Shown: positions 1 through 11,690, counted from the stretch's first letter. The stretch: DNA of 64,000 nt from Petrolisthes cinctipes (GCA_033782935.1 JAWQEG010001343.1:12501-76500); one strand, 5' to 3'. The notes: generated by a model from the letters alone, not told the origin. Numbers and translations are program-made.

Positions 1-220
1 TGGGTAAAATTACTATGTAACTGATCTATTTTTATTTTCTATTATCTTATTATCATCATCATTATATCAGGGCCCTCTTCGCAATGCAATAACTGACTAG
101 ATCCTCCTGGCGATTCCTCAGAGTAACCCCACACGAGCATTTGACACTCCGCCATATAAAGTGTAGTGGACTGTCCTTAGACTTTGTGGTTCATTTGATA
201 CGTCAGTCTCTTGAGAATAT

Positions 221-340
221 TAGCGTAGTGAACATTTTTTTAGTGTAGTGAACATTTTTTTAGTGTAGTGAACATTTTTTTAGTGTAGTGAACATTTTTT
301 TAGTGTAGTGAACATTTTTTTAGTGTAGTGAACATTTTTT
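221..340. repeat. 20-bp tandem repeat, six copies
   Basis: Six consecutive 20-bp units reading TAGTGTAGTGAACATTTTTT lie here, the first slightly diverged (GCGTAGTG). The units are contiguous with no spacers, so this is a minisatellite and not a CRISPR. The flanks 1-220 and 341-775 hold nothing I can recognise. Confidence 0.95.
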
Positions 341-774
341 TTACACTGGGATATTGGGTGTGAAAAGTAGAGTGTGTAATGAAACTGCATACTGAACACC
401 GTCACTGTACAGTACACTGGTATTATGGGAGTGTAATATAGTGTACGATAAGTGTTTACAGTATAGCCACAATCAAAATACCACCAACACTTTCCATCCA
501 TCGTGCAAATAAGTCATATCAAAATATAATCATACAACACCTTATGTCAACTCAACCCCCTCAATTATTATTAACAGGTGCTGCAAAATCATACATGTGT
601 TGCTGTTTATTACCAGGATATTTACTACGATGGAAGGAAAGTGTCGGTGGATATTTGATTGTGGCTGTACATACATTCAATACACACACTCTATTTCACA
701 TACATAATCCCAGTATAAAATAAGAGTTTACTGTACTACATCACCTCTGACCTAGGAAGTCGGATCCACCTATC

Positions 775-778
<4 letters not shown>

Positions 779-815
<37 letters not shown>
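779..815. repeat. (CT)n microsatellite
   Basis: An uninterrupted CT dinucleotide run. The next 800 bases (to about 1690) contain no recognisable gene; around 1040-1150 there is a degenerate AGGTCAGGT/AAGTTAGGT repeat resembling the cores of the elements at 36.7-39 kb. Confidence 0.95.
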
Positions 816-817
<2 letters not shown>

Positions 818-1689
818 CCAAGTTATCCATGTAGACCAATATCTAGTTCCCTATTACTCATGTAGTCCAAATTTTAACTCTCGGGCTTCAACCATTTAGC
901 AGTGAATAGAAATTGAGATGAACAGATTGACAGAAGGACCACATGTTGTTGTTGTTGTTATTATTATTATTATTAGTGTACATTGTAACATCTAAGGCAA
1001 TTTGTCAAGTCCAGATTTTTAACGGATAGGTTACGCGTAGGGTGACATCAGTTAAAGTCAAGTTAGGTCATGAGGTTAGTCAAGGTCGAGTCAGGTCAGG
1101 TTGGAACAGTTGAGGTCAAGTTAGGTCAGGTCAGGTCAGGTCCGTTGAAGTCACCAGCATCCTTCCTGCTTGGTAGCGGTGAAGTTGAGGTTTTGGTTGT
1201 TGAGGCCCAGGCTCTCTGTTTTCACACACAGGCAGACAGTGTTAGTAAGACCAATACACTACTTATAGCCTAACACAATATCATGTAAGTCATTGTTAGT
1301 AGGATCAATATTATATGCAATACAGTGCAACACGTGAACTGACACACATTACTCTATATCATTCTGGGCTGCTCGGTCAGACAGCTTGAGTAACTACAAC
1401 AACAACTCTATATCATTAGGTAAAGTAACAAACAACACCAGCCTGGTATAATGTAAATAATAATGGATATTGTTATTATCCTATTAAAAGGGAGTCATCG
1501 AATGCAAAAAAAAAATACAATAACTATAGGAAAAACAAGTATTTAGATACGAGAAAGAAAAAAAGAAACGACAGACTAACCATTAAAAGGGAGTCATCAA
1601 GCTTTAGTCCCAAAGATAAACAATGCGAGCACAATGAACTTTTTTTTTTTTTTTTTTCAATGGGAAATACGTCACAATTTTGTATCTTG

Positions 1690-1982
1690 ATAAGCCCCCA
1701 TTGTTGTTTGTGGGGCACATCTTACTGAGGAATGGCGGCTTCAACTTCCTACCAGCAAAGGGAAGGGGGGTCGACGTCGAAACTTTGAATTGTGGGGTTT
1801 ATTTCCGTCAGCAAAATATGGTATCTAAAAACTTATACTTCTTCATCACCCCTTCACCAGGCTGCATACTAAACCACTTGCTGCAGTGTGTCAAAAACTA
1901 TGGACTGTGGGGCTTATTACCGTCATCAAAACAATGTAACTTATTAATAAAAACTCTCCCTCACTCGCTAGGCCTTACTTAC
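1690..1982. repeat. Decayed tandem copies of a lipocalin exon end
   Basis: The strip carrying the 3' end and donor of the last lipocalin exon (about 1975-2042) recurs in diverged form at about 1855-1930 and, more weakly, at about 1755-1830. Shared landmarks on the plus strand are GCATAC, TGCTGCAG, TGTC and an ATGG...GTGGGG block. Read on the minus strand, the nearer copy would give D-T-L-Q-Q-V-V-stop where the exon gives D-K-L-Q-Q-L-V-L. The copies are non-coding. No terminal lipocalin exon could be placed here. Confidence 0.65.
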
Positions 1983-2129
1983 CTGCATACAGAACGAGCT
2001 GCTGCAGTTTGTCGGTGTCCATGGTTGGGGTTCGGGACATAAAGTGGACGCAGTAGTTGGTCACGTCAAGGCGATTGGTGCCGCAGTCGTACTCCACAGC
2101 CGTGTCCTGAAGGTGGGAAGAGGAAGGGT

Positions 2130-2171
<42 letters not shown>

Positions 2172-3279
2172 CGAGAAGGCTGGGTTAGATTACATTATAT
2201 TGGTGTTTCAAGGTACAGTCTCGAGCACTAATAAGTAATCAGGTGTGCTTCGTATACCTTTACAGACAGTAAATAAATGCACAATAAGATCTCCATTAAA
2301 ATTACTTCGTTGGTGGATTGGACTGTTCAAAGTTTCAACCAAACCTGTATACTTATTAGTGCTCGTGACTGTACAATATATGGTAGAAAAGCAGGTAAGG
2401 ATATGTAAGTAAAGGTAAGTGTGTATGTGAGACGAGAGCTAGGACTGGATCAGGTTACATTATTTTGGTGTTTCAGGGTACAGTAAATAGTTGAAAAGCA
2501 GGTAAGGATATGTAAGTGTAAGTAAAGGTAAGTGTGTATGTGTGATACGAGAGGGCTGGAATAGATTACATTATATTGTTTTTTTTAGGGCACAGTAAAT
2601 GGTAGGAAAACAAGTAAAGGTAAGATTGTTTGTAAGAAGAGAGGGCTGGATTAGGTTACATATTTTGGTGGATCATCAGGGTACGGTAAATGATAGATCA
2701 GGGTATGGAAGTGTAGGGTAGGGGAGGGTGGGTGAATGGTGAGATGAGAGGGCTGGGTTAGGATACATTTTTTTGGTGTTTCAAGGTACGGTAAATGGGT
2801 AGATACGTGTAACAGACTAGTTAATATGAATAATAATGGTCTCCGTTAAGTAACAGTGCTCTCTAATATACATCTTGGAACAGAAGAAAACTTATAATAT
2901 TAGGGGTAACATTACCAATCACAAAATGTAAAGTATTCACATGAGATTAAAATAAAACTGTACTTACTATAATGCTTCGGGGTCTATACTGGAAAAGCTG
3001 AGCATTATTGTACACACACACACACACACAACAGCACAGACCTGGTCGATGTATATGATGGTGTAGTCAAGGGAAGGAGAGAGTGGATAGCGGAACTGTT
3101 GCTTGAAGTGACCAGCCGCTCCATCGTGATGCAAGTCCGCTGTGGAAGACAATAAGTTAATTATTTAATACATACAATCTTTTACATATTATTATTCTTC
3201 ATGGTTTTCTAATATAAAAAAATATATATGAAAACCAAGAGAACAATAAACATATAAAGTATCTGTGGTGTATTAAAAA

Positions 3280-3314
<35 letters not shown>

Positions 3315-4109
3315 CAACCTGTGGCAGATGTAAGTTGTCCATTAGGTCCGTCTTTCCTACATGTATACGTGGCCTCTCCGTCACCCACGTCAGGAGAAGG
3401 TGAGGTGAAGTAAGTCGTCTCACAGTGACACCCTGCCTGGAACAGCGCGCCTCCTGGGGTTTGTAACTGCAGCAGAAGGCGAAGAAGGAAGGGTGTTAGG
3501 AAGATAGATATATATTCTTCAAAGATCTATTAAAAGGGAGAGGCTATACACATCTGATCATTTGAGTGTGTGTGTATGTGTGTTTTGAGAAATATATCGA
3601 AAGGGAGCTAGAGGCTATACACATCTGACCATCTGTGTGTGTGTGTTTTGAGAAATTTTTGAACTATAGATAAACAGTATATTCATAACAGTATATTCTA
3701 TATTCTCTAGGGAATAAACTTTGTGCTGCTCATGACTACAGTATACATATCAGTAAACCAATAACAAAGCTCATCCTTGTCTCTTATACTTGTAGGAGCT
3801 CGTAAAAATAATACTTCATTCATCATTAGGCTATTCGAAACAGATCTGGCTAACTAATTTGATTTTGACTCCCTGGGGTTCGTTTAATATTCCATTTATC
3901 ATTAGGCTATTCGAAACAGACCTGAATACCTATTTTGGCACGTGACTGTACATTATACTCACCCTGCCAATTTCGTACCAGACTCCCTCATAGTATTGGT
4001 TCATGTAGTTCTGTGCTGGGTCAGTGTCCACACAGCCTGGTCCTCCTCTTTCTCCCACACCTGTTTCTTTCCAAGTCCTCGCCCACACACACGAGGATAC
4101 GCACAGGAA
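1983..4109 (-). CDS. Secreted lipocalin (apolipoprotein D/crustacyanin-like), partial
   Basis: Four exons were joined on the minus strand: 4109-3963, 3466-3319, 3139-3042 and 2106-1983. The phases at the three junctions agree (0, 1, 0). The first gives the lipocalin signature N-Y-M-N-Q-Y-Y-E-G-V-W-Y-E-I, with the invariant G-x-W. The second is Cys-rich (CHCETTYF, YTCRKDGP). The fourth has VEYDCGTNR and the third conserved lipocalin region SRTPTMD. The family forms eight-stranded barrels that carry pigments, lipids or other small hydrophobic ligands outside cells; the ligand cannot be read here. The exon carrying the start codon and most of the signal peptide was not found; F-L-C-V-S-S-C-V-W-A at the start of the first exon may be its hydrophobic tail. 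The last exon, normally with a terminal Cys, is also missing. The donor after 3042 is GTCTGT, weaker than the others. Pigment-binding crustacyanin is one possibility; apoD-like is equally likely. Confidence 0.85.
2107..2830. repeat. Imperfect ~125-bp tandem array in a lipocalin intron
   Basis: About five diverged copies of a unit with GAGAGGGCTGGATTAGGTTACA, TTGGTGTTTCAGGGTAC and GCAGGTAAGGATATGTAAGT-like blocks. The array starts at the acceptor of the lipocalin exon at 2106; the first unit also contains a (TG)n run at 2131-2170. Confidence 0.75.
2216..2371. mobile_element. 156-bp MITE with TA target duplication
   Basis: Inverted ends CAGTCTCGAGCACTAATAAG and its partner CTTATTAGTGCTCGTGACTG are flanked by TA on both sides. 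The neighbouring tandem units show the uninserted sequence GGTACAGTAAAT, so the insertion point is visible. This fits a Tc1/mariner-type non-autonomous element; no coding capacity. Confidence 0.85.
3480..3665. repeat. Two-copy tandem repeat next to a lipocalin acceptor
   Basis: Two copies of about 70 bp share GAGGCTATACACATCTGA, a TG run and TTTTGAGAAAT. The array starts within about 50 bases of the acceptor for the exon at 3466. The rest of this intron (3666-3960) contains one end of a diverged element with GCACGTGACTGTACA at 3940-3953. Confidence 0.7.
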
Positions 4110-4310
4110 CTGCAAGGAAGGAAGGCAGGATATGATATTATTATTGAGGAAACACGTACAGTGCCAACACAGAAGGAAAGGAGGAAGGAAGGGAGTGAGG
4201 ATATGATATTGTTATTAAGGATACTCACAGTAGCTACACAGAAGGAAGGGAGGAAGGATGGAGGGAGTGAGTGAGGGAGCGGGTGAGATCATATTATTGA
4301 GGAGCTTTCG
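4110..4310. repeat. Tandem copies of a lipocalin acceptor tract
   Basis: The purine-rich plus-strand segment that is the polypyrimidine tract of the acceptor at 4110 (GCAAGGAAGGAAGGCAGG followed by ATATGATATTATTATTGAGG) is repeated twice more, at about 4160-4215 and 4220-4305, each with an ACAGAAGGA start and a GATATGATATT-type end. Each copy offers a pyrimidine tract on the minus strand. Confidence 0.75.
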
Positions 4311-6430
4311 GCTTCGTTGGTAAAGAAGCTATGAAACACTGTACCGTATCCCGTTTCGTGTGTGTGTGTGTGTGTTAAATAATGAACGTATTATAATCCC
4401 TTTTCACTCATCACTAGAGCAAGTGCATTTGAGGTCATAGTATTCTATTTATCTATTTATTTATTTCAAGTTTCATGTGCTGCAACCTCACATCAACAAA
4501 CTATATATCGTTACTGGAGATTTACCGTCAGTCAAGTATTAATAATTATTATATTATGACTATGGAAAGAACCCATTAGGCCCGATCCTCTTAGGCCTAC
4601 TACCCTTATAGACTCACCAGTAACACAAGTTTATACGAAGCCATACTAATAATTGTTGTCGTAATCTCGAACTAAAACAGAAAAAAATTATGTATGGGAG
4701 ACGAGGTGTGCCGAACTGGTTAGGATTGAAAAGTTCCCCCTGGGTATTGTTGTTGTGGTGTTGATAAGAATGATGTGTGGAATAAACCCCAAGCCTCCTC
4801 CACCCTCCTTATATATATACAGGGATGGAGGAAAACGTGGGAAAAGGTGTTTTTGTAACAGTGGTTCCTCAGTGATGGGTATAATGTGTTCCATAGACGG
4901 TAAACAATGCATAAATCAGGGGGAGTAGAGGGATGAATGAGAAGTTGTTTCCGTAATTGTAGTTTGTTAATGGTAGCCTAAATATCATACGCACCATAAT
5001 GCATTGTGATAATCGAACTTTCCCACTCATTAGCAATAAAATACATAAATTATATAAACCTGGGAAGCTTATATAATTCTACTATATAAGGAGTAAGATA
5101 TGGTGTGAACACTGCACCTGAACGAGTATGACGTGACACAAGGATGAACAATGTGTTTATGTTGGTCTTACAGTCACTATAGCCAGAACTTTGTGAAATG
5201 AGCTGCACCAGACGTTTTATACTTGTACTTTATATTTATTCTTATTTTATTTCTATTCTTTTATTTCATCTCTTTATTTTTTATTTACATTCTTTTGCTC
5301 TGGGTGTAAATAATCATTTCAGACGAGCTGTATGAGAGTAAATTGGTTTGTTGAGTACTAAATGTTTTTCAAGAAATGTTTCCCAATAAAATTTACACAA
5401 AAACATCTATTTATTGTATTTGGAGTGGAAACGAACCCTGAATATAAGTAAGGTTAGTAGGTCAACACTTGTTCTCTCTCACACCATCAATACTTATCAT
5501 CGAATCCTAACCTCATCTTAGGAGCAGATGTGAATTCCCAGTGTTGTACAACCAATGCCACTACATTTTGGGGAAGAACCCGAAGAGGTGGAGTGGAGAC
5601 GGTCATTATGTAGTCTGGGATGTGGCGTCACGCAACACAAGTATATAGGCTACTAATAATTGTCGCTATACCATCACCTTCGTCAAGACGGTCAAGTAGT
5701 CTGTGATGTGACAGAACGCAACACATGCAAACATTACCACTAAACTGTCACTTAATTATCACCTTCGTAGCGCAACATTGACTGTAACGTCACGCAACAC
5801 AAGCAAACATTATCACTAAATTTAAATTGTCACTTAATTATCACCTTCGTAGCGTAGCATGGAATGTCACGCTTTATAAGGCACTCCTCCCTCGCCTTCA
5901 CCAACATAATACAGTACCATGATTGTATAACGCTCTGGGAAGCTCACATCTGTTCCCGAGCCGAGGATATGAAATTATTAGTGGTGGTATAGCCTACTGG
6001 TACAGGAGAGGACAAGACAAGTAAGTGTTGATACAATACACGACAGAAGATACAATCCCCTTCTATATCCAACATGGGTAGGGATTTACTAGCTACTATT
6101 CCTCCCATGCACTGTAAAGTGATTAATTGCTTAGTGCAGTGGCCAAACAACTCCTTTCCAGGCTGTGAAGGGAAAATATATAACTGCCAAAATGGTGATT
6201 CTTATACTGATATCTTGGCACCATTTACTTTATACAGAGCCATTGCAATAAACAGTTTCCATTACCTACGCCATGATACATAACTTTGCATTAGGTCTAA
6301 GGCTGCAAGAAAATATGAGATGGCCTGGAATTTGCTGACCAAGAATAACATAAGCAATGTATTAAATCATGCAGCTTGAATGTGTATAGTTGCGAGCTAA
6401 TGACTCGAGGCCACCTGCTGCACCACCCTG
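4311..6430. other. Intergenic, no gene seen
   Basis: Non-coding, AT-rich DNA. A diverged tandem block of roughly 90-bp units (shared CGCAACACAAGCAAACATTA and CACTTAATTATCACCTTCGT) occupies about 5600-5880. Nothing else can be assigned. Confidence 0.6.
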
Positions 6431-6432
6431 TA

Positions 6433-6597
6433 GTGGTAAGGTGCATTTTTAATCTGGCAACAGTGATATCATGGATCTTCTCTGAGGGGTTCAGTGTAAC
6501 TGAGTGATGACGTTTCGAAACGACGGCATATTGAACCCCTCAGAGAAGATCCATGATCATATCACTGTTGCCAGAAAAAATTGTACACCTTACCACG
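6433..6597. mobile_element. Foldback element, ~63-bp arms
   Basis: The left arm runs from GTGGTAAGGTGCA through GATCTTCTCTGAGGGGTTCA; the reverse complement follows after a loop of about 35 bases. A GTGGTAA...GATAGACTATAAAGGATAGTCCA segment abutting the right arm recurs in opposite orientation at about 12640-12700, so this belongs to a dispersed family. Confidence 0.75.
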
Positions 6598-6599
6598 CA

Positions 6600-7399
6600 A
6601 GAATAATAGACTATAAAGGATAGTCCAGTGAAACGTCATAGTGATAACGTCGTAAATATCCGTGACGTCACAGGAGGCTCTGTGGCTAGCTGGTGCCCAA
6701 ACCTTGCCTGCTCACTAGTTAAAATGAGGCATAAAGATTATATCAGCTGATATTAATTGAAATAATGAGTTTCTTGGTAGCTGCACCTTGGTAGGTTAAA
6801 AAGATAAGAAGCATACTGATATAACGGCAATTGTACAACTCCACATCAGTTGTTGAAATAGAATAATGGACTATAAAACTGGAAGTCTTCCACAACAAGA
6901 TTGCTATCAAGTCGCGTTCGCATCTCTAAGCCCATATTTGTACAATAATTACTAATCTTTGGTGTCTTTATATTCCACACAGTTTAAATTGATCATTATA
7001 ATTTAAAGTAAATGTGTTGTCATCAATATATATCCAGTGAAGCCAGGAAAGATCTCTACCACTGGTGCGTCGTATACTCACCAGAAGTAGGCCTACAGTA
7101 ATGTATTACTTGGTATTGGCTAATCTATAGCATTGATAATAGGGTCTTGATTTAGACTGACAATAGGTCGTGTTTAATAATACCTATTTTAGTATTTCCA
7201 ACTGCCCCACTTCCGAAAAATGCCCTGAATAGGTCCGAAGAATTAGGTCTGAAAAAAACCCTGATTAGGTTAGACCGTTAGATGAATGTATCAGTTAGGT
7301 CAGAAGAATGCACCATTCGCTTATAAATTGCTTCCACCTCCAATGATTTTCAAAAGTAGAAAAATAATTATTAGGAATATGAATACAAAATAATGAAGT
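6600..7399. other. Intergenic, nothing recognised
   Basis: No coding exon, RNA gene or delimitable element seen. Confidence 0.5.
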
Positions 7400-8239
7400 A
7401 CTAACACAATCAGTCCATGAGGATAATCACAGTGAAATTGCATATTTTCTAGAAAAACTAGAAACTAATGTTAATTTTATCACAATATATAGATCATTAT
7501 GTTATATATATAAAGCAAAACTATATTGCTATTATAATTTACATAATACTGTAGTATCACAGTCAGTCCATGAATATAATCACTGAGGAATTGCACAAGT
7601 TTGGAAATTGTAAAAATAAACTTAATTTCTATCACGATACAATTATAAAACATAATGTTATATATATAAAGCAAAACTATATTGTGACGGGAAATTAAGA
7701 TTATTATTGTTTTATTTGGTAAGTGATGTAAAATTTATGACTGTTAACCGTTACCTTCTCCCTGGCTTATTTTGGACACTCGTTGTGTTGGCTTCAACGA
7801 TCGTCAACAGAGGTTAATTATCCCCTTTTTATCCCAACTTCCGTCAACATAAATTTATTTGTATGGATCCTTTCGTTATATATGCATTTATTATAGTATT
7901 AGCAGATTGTAAAGGTTTACGAAAACAACCAGTTTACAATTACTTTACTATATTTATTAATTTCAGTCATGCACCAACAATCAAATTAATTAACAATTAA
8001 TAAATTAATTACAACGCACATACACTTCCACACGAATAAAGGTTTGTGCTCGTTGCACTCGGAGATACAATTATAATACATTATGTTATATATATAAAGA
8101 AAAACTATATTGCTATTAGAATTTACATAATACTGTAGTATCACAGTCAGTCCATGAGTATAATCACTGTGGAATTGCAGTTTTGGAAATTGTAAAAATA
8201 AACTTAATTTCTGTCAAGATATAATTATAAATCATTATG

Positions 8240-8283
<44 letters not shown>

Positions 8284-8400
8284 AAATTATATTGCTTTTA
8301 GAATTTATACAATACTGTAGTATCACAGTTAGTCCAAGAGTATCATCACTTTGGAAATTGTAAAACCAAACTTAATTTCTATCAACAGAGGCAATTGCCT
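7400..8400. repeat. AT-rich ~160-bp tandem units
   Basis: About four copies of a unit containing ATCATTATGTTATATATATA, GCAAAACTATATTGCT, ACTGTAGTATCACAGTCAGT and GGAAATTGTAAAAATAAACT. The array is split by about 370 bases of unrelated sequence (7684-8056), and one copy has expanded into a (TA)n run at 8238-8277. Confidence 0.8.
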
Positions 8401-8581
8401 ACAGCACAATGAAACTGTAGGGGAATCACTAATTTATTATTTTTTTCATTTTCTTGTACGAGTTTTTATTCTTCAGTGTATTGTTAAGCTGCAATACGAA
8501 AATAAATTCTGCAGCGAACATAGTATGTAGCTACTTCCATGGGAATGCCAGTGTGTGTCGTAAGTAGCTGCAACACATTCT

Positions 8582-9226
8582 CTATGGCTGCCTTCCCTTC
8601 TCACAGGGATGTTCCATGATATTCCCTAAAACACCCTTCAAGGCGTATCCATTAGGACTAATAGCCCTAAAAGCAAGGGCACAAGCAATGTCATTATTGG
8701 ACCACTTCCTAATAGGTATGCTGGTTAGGAAGAAATGTATTTGTATTTCCGTAAAATACGGAGAGAGAACATCTTTCATTCGAGCAGCTACATTATCATA
8801 CTCTTCAATAACATTGTTTGCAATTTTGATTCTACTATTCTGATTCTACTATTTTGTGACCAAATCTTGGAGGTGAATGTTAATTTTCCTTAATTTTTCA
8901 CCTTCAAGTTTTACTTTTGTTAATTTTTTCTGTAAGTCATCACATATTTTGGTGCTATCATTTTGTAATAGTAAATAGGCATTTCTAAGATTTGTATAAT
9001 TATTTTTCAGTTCATTTACTTTTTCAGAAAGTATTGCATTAACACTTTTCAGATTAACGAGCTCACTTTTCAACTCATTATGTCTGGGAATGCAAATACA
9101 GCACGACCAGCATACTGCAGTTGAGAATGAGTTATGTGCATCTGTGGTATCTTCTTGTGCTGGCTGGACTGTAGCATCAAGCACTTCTGGTGTATTATCT
9201 GTGAAGGAATTGATGTTACTGTACAC
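8582..9226 (-). pseudogene. P-element/THAP9-like transposase relic, coiled coil plus core start
   Basis: Read on the minus strand, one frame gives a long heptad-rich coiled coil (about E-L-K-S-E-L to D-L-V-T-K), two TAG stops inside a short direct duplication (AATAGTAGAATCA twice), and then in the same frame EEYDNVAARMKDVLSP and RKWSNNDIACALAFRAISP. The W-S-x-x-D-I-x-x-A-x-x-x-R-x-x-S-P pattern after a coiled coil is that of P-element/THAP9 transposases. The frame then ends at 8582 without the catalytic core. With the THAP fragment at 10734-11240 on the same strand, the order THAP, coiled coil, core is kept. I infer one inactivated gene or transposon, split by inserted repeats. Not a current protein. 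Confidence 0.65.
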
Positions 9227-9514
9227 AACTATAGAATAAATTATGTAGGCTAGATACAGTAAAAGTCCCTTAATCTGGAGGTCTATACCTCGGAATGTTC
9301 GCTCCCCCGGAACTTTTTGGGCTCACCAATTTTACCCATAATTACTGTATCCAAAAAAAAAAAAAATAATAATAATATCCCGGGATATAATTCAGTGTTG
9401 TGAGTGTCTACAGTATTCATCATGGCTCCTAATAAATCACCAAAGAAGCCTACCAAGAAGTTGAAACCTCAAAGGACAATGTCATTGAATGACGAGTGTC
9501 GGCTGTGATCCTCC

Positions 9515-10350
9515 CACCACCCCCTCCCGACACTCATAAATTACTTGTGACAGCCAGTGGTGCCAGGTCTGATGCACAAAATTTCCCCAACTTCAACAAC
9601 AGAATTTCCCTTTTTGCCTCAATAATTCCCTGTTTACTCTTCTCTTGAACATTGACGGTCTTTCTTTTTGGTATTTCGTCTGGTAGAAATTTCCCTGTTT
9701 ACTCTTGAACCATCTTCATATAATTTCCCTGTGTCGACTACAAAATTCCTTAATTAAAACAGAAAAATTTCCCTGCCAGCTGCAGGGAAATTTCTCTGTT
9801 TTTGGGAATTTTGAAGTCCACACAGGGAAATTATATAAGGATTGTTCAAGAGTAACCAGGGAAATTTCTACCAGATGAAGTACTAAAAAGACTGTAATAG
9901 TTGCTAAGAAAAACCCACTTTTTATAGACAAAAAGTATTTAATATGGACGTTTCGGAGGCAACTACTTCCCTCCTCAGCAGTACAGAGTTGAGGTAGTTG
10001 AGGGAGGTAGTTGCCTCTGAAACGTCCATATTAAATACTTTTTGTCTATAAAAAGTGGGTTTTTCTTAGCATGCTGCTCTTCACGTCATTGTGAATTACC
10101 ACTCCACTGTAATAGTTCAAGAATAAACAGGGAATTATTGAGGCAAAAAGGGAAATTTTAAGATGAAGTTAGGGAAATTTCGTCACGGTCAAGCAGACCC
10201 TGGCTTCACTGCCTGGCAACAGCTGCTATCCTCCCACCACCCCTCCCGAGTCCCTACACCAGGGTCCATTCTATGGACCCTGCCCTACACTATTAAATTA
10301 CGAGTGTCAGCTACGATCCTCCCACCACCCCCTCCCGACACTCATAAATT
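9515..10350. mobile_element. Foldback element splitting the transposase relic
   Basis: Outer arms share CTCCCACCACCCCCTCCCGA followed by CACTCATAAATTAC (about 9510 and 10318, direct) and an inverted interior built of AATTTCCCTGTTTACTCTTG-type words. The same family reappears at 37600-37760 (CATTTCGTCTGGTAGAAGTT, CCGTTTACTCTTGAAC). A second, perfect hairpin is nested inside at 9903-10070. Confidence 0.6.
9903..10070. mobile_element. 168-bp hairpin element nested in a foldback
   Basis: The 69-bp left arm begins GCTAAGAAAAACCCACTTTT and the right arm is its reverse complement with two mismatches; the spacer is about 30 bases. It interrupts the CAGGGAAATT-rich foldback around it, so it is the younger insertion. 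Confidence 0.85.
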
Positions 10351-10733
10351 ACGTGTGACAGGGAAACATGTATTTAAAAGTAATAAAAGTATTTTATACG
10401 TATTTTGGGGGGTATTTTTCGATAACACGGAATTTTCGCTAATTCGGTCTCAAACCCCCCTGTCTTCCGGATTATGGGACTTTTACTGTACTGTAACCTA
10501 CATTAGGCCATTGAATGATAGTTTTAATGCATTAGATCCACCACAAATACTTTATTTTTAAAATATATCCCACCCTACCCCCCAAACAATAATGGGGAAG
10601 AGAGAAATTGTTGGTTATAGAGCATTACAATACTGTAGCCTACCTAGATATTCCAAAGTTAAGTTATCACTAGTAGGGGATGCAGCCAGTATTGGGCTAC
10701 ATTTCTAACAGAATTAGGTAGACTTGGCCTGGC

Positions 10734-11240
10734 CTAACCTAACCTACATACTGTACAGTAGAGTATCATAAGATGGGGTAAAGTTAAAAATATGTACAGT
10801 GTAAGCAAATAGCTGAGGGTGTAATGATACAAGTAACAGTAAGTTGGGCCTTTGATAGATCTCAACATATCTGGTTCTCGATTAGAATTTGGAAGGTGCA
10901 GAGTCGGTACAGCCCAAGGTTGCAATATTCTGATTTTCATTGGAGATCCATTACATCGTTGATTGTTCAAAGCATCTCTTGGGACATAGTCTGTTGTCTT
11001 AAAGTGTAGAGAGCATACTCGGGCCAATACAACATTGAATTTGTCCTCACGTGTGCACGCCGATATCCACTTTATAGCTGTCTCTTGGTCTCTTAGGAAC
11101 CGAAAGAACGGTAATTCTGCGTAAGAGTTCCACCTGTTTTTGTTTTGTTTTTCCTGCCTATTTTTACTTGTTCTGTTCATTAGTGACCATAATATTGATC
11201 GGAAACCACTTGGTTTATACATATTCCCTAACCCCTTCAA
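10734..11240 (-). pseudogene. THAP-domain fragment
   Basis: The minus-strand frame contains PFFRFLRDQETAIKWISAC, then ARVCSLHF and AVPTLHLP. These match the middle and C-terminal parts of a THAP zinc finger (aromatic-rich F-x-F-P-x-D-like stretch, conserved W, the C-x-x-H pair in C-S-L-H-F and the A-V-P-T box). The first C-x2-4-C pair expected upstream of N-R-T-S-K-N-R is absent in this frame, so the finger is incomplete or its first exon lies elsewhere. The downstream part (from S-I-K-G-P-T) does not look like protein. Most likely the 5' end of the P-like transposase relic at 8582-9226; a host THAP gene is the alternative. Confidence 0.7.
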
Positions 11241-11439
11241 TCTTGGGGGAGAGCACTGGGAATCGGGGGTTTTGGGTGGGGGAAAACATGTAAATTAGCT
11301 TATTTTGCCATGATACTGGTTTGTTGATCTGCATAAATGTCGAAAAATTGAAAATCCGAGCCAAGTTTTGGCACTACAAAAATTCCCCGAAATCTAGGGA
11401 ATTTCTACCTGAAATTTTTACAGCCAGTCGAACCAACCT

Positions 11440-11690
11440 GACCTGACCTAACCTAACCTAGACCTAACCCTGGCATCCTCCGGTCCTAACCCCGGCATCC
11501 TCCGGTCCTAATCCCAGCATCCTCCGGTCCTATAGCCCCAGCATCCTCCGGTCCTATCGCCCCAGCATCCTCCGGTCCTAACTCCGGCATCCTCCGGTCC
11601 TAACCCTGTCATCCTCCGGTCCTAACCCTGGCATCCTCCAGTCCTAACTCTGGCATCCTTCAGTCCTAACTCCCGACATTTTTCGGTTCA
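11440..11690. repeat. Minisatellite of ~22 bp, about ten copies
   Basis: Unit CATCCTCCGGTCCTAACCCC and close variants. It is entered through GACCTAACCTAACCTAGACC, i.e. a CCTAA-like run, and is followed by about 300 bases of ordinary sequence. Confidence 0.9.

Noticed and set aside
221..340. Regular 20-bp repeats resembling a CRISPR array
   Set aside because: Units are contiguous with no spacers, in a clearly eukaryotic sequence.
1070..1273. Plus-strand frame with repeated V-E-S-G-Q-V-G words
   Set aside because: It reads a degenerate AGGTCAGGT repeat; no homology.
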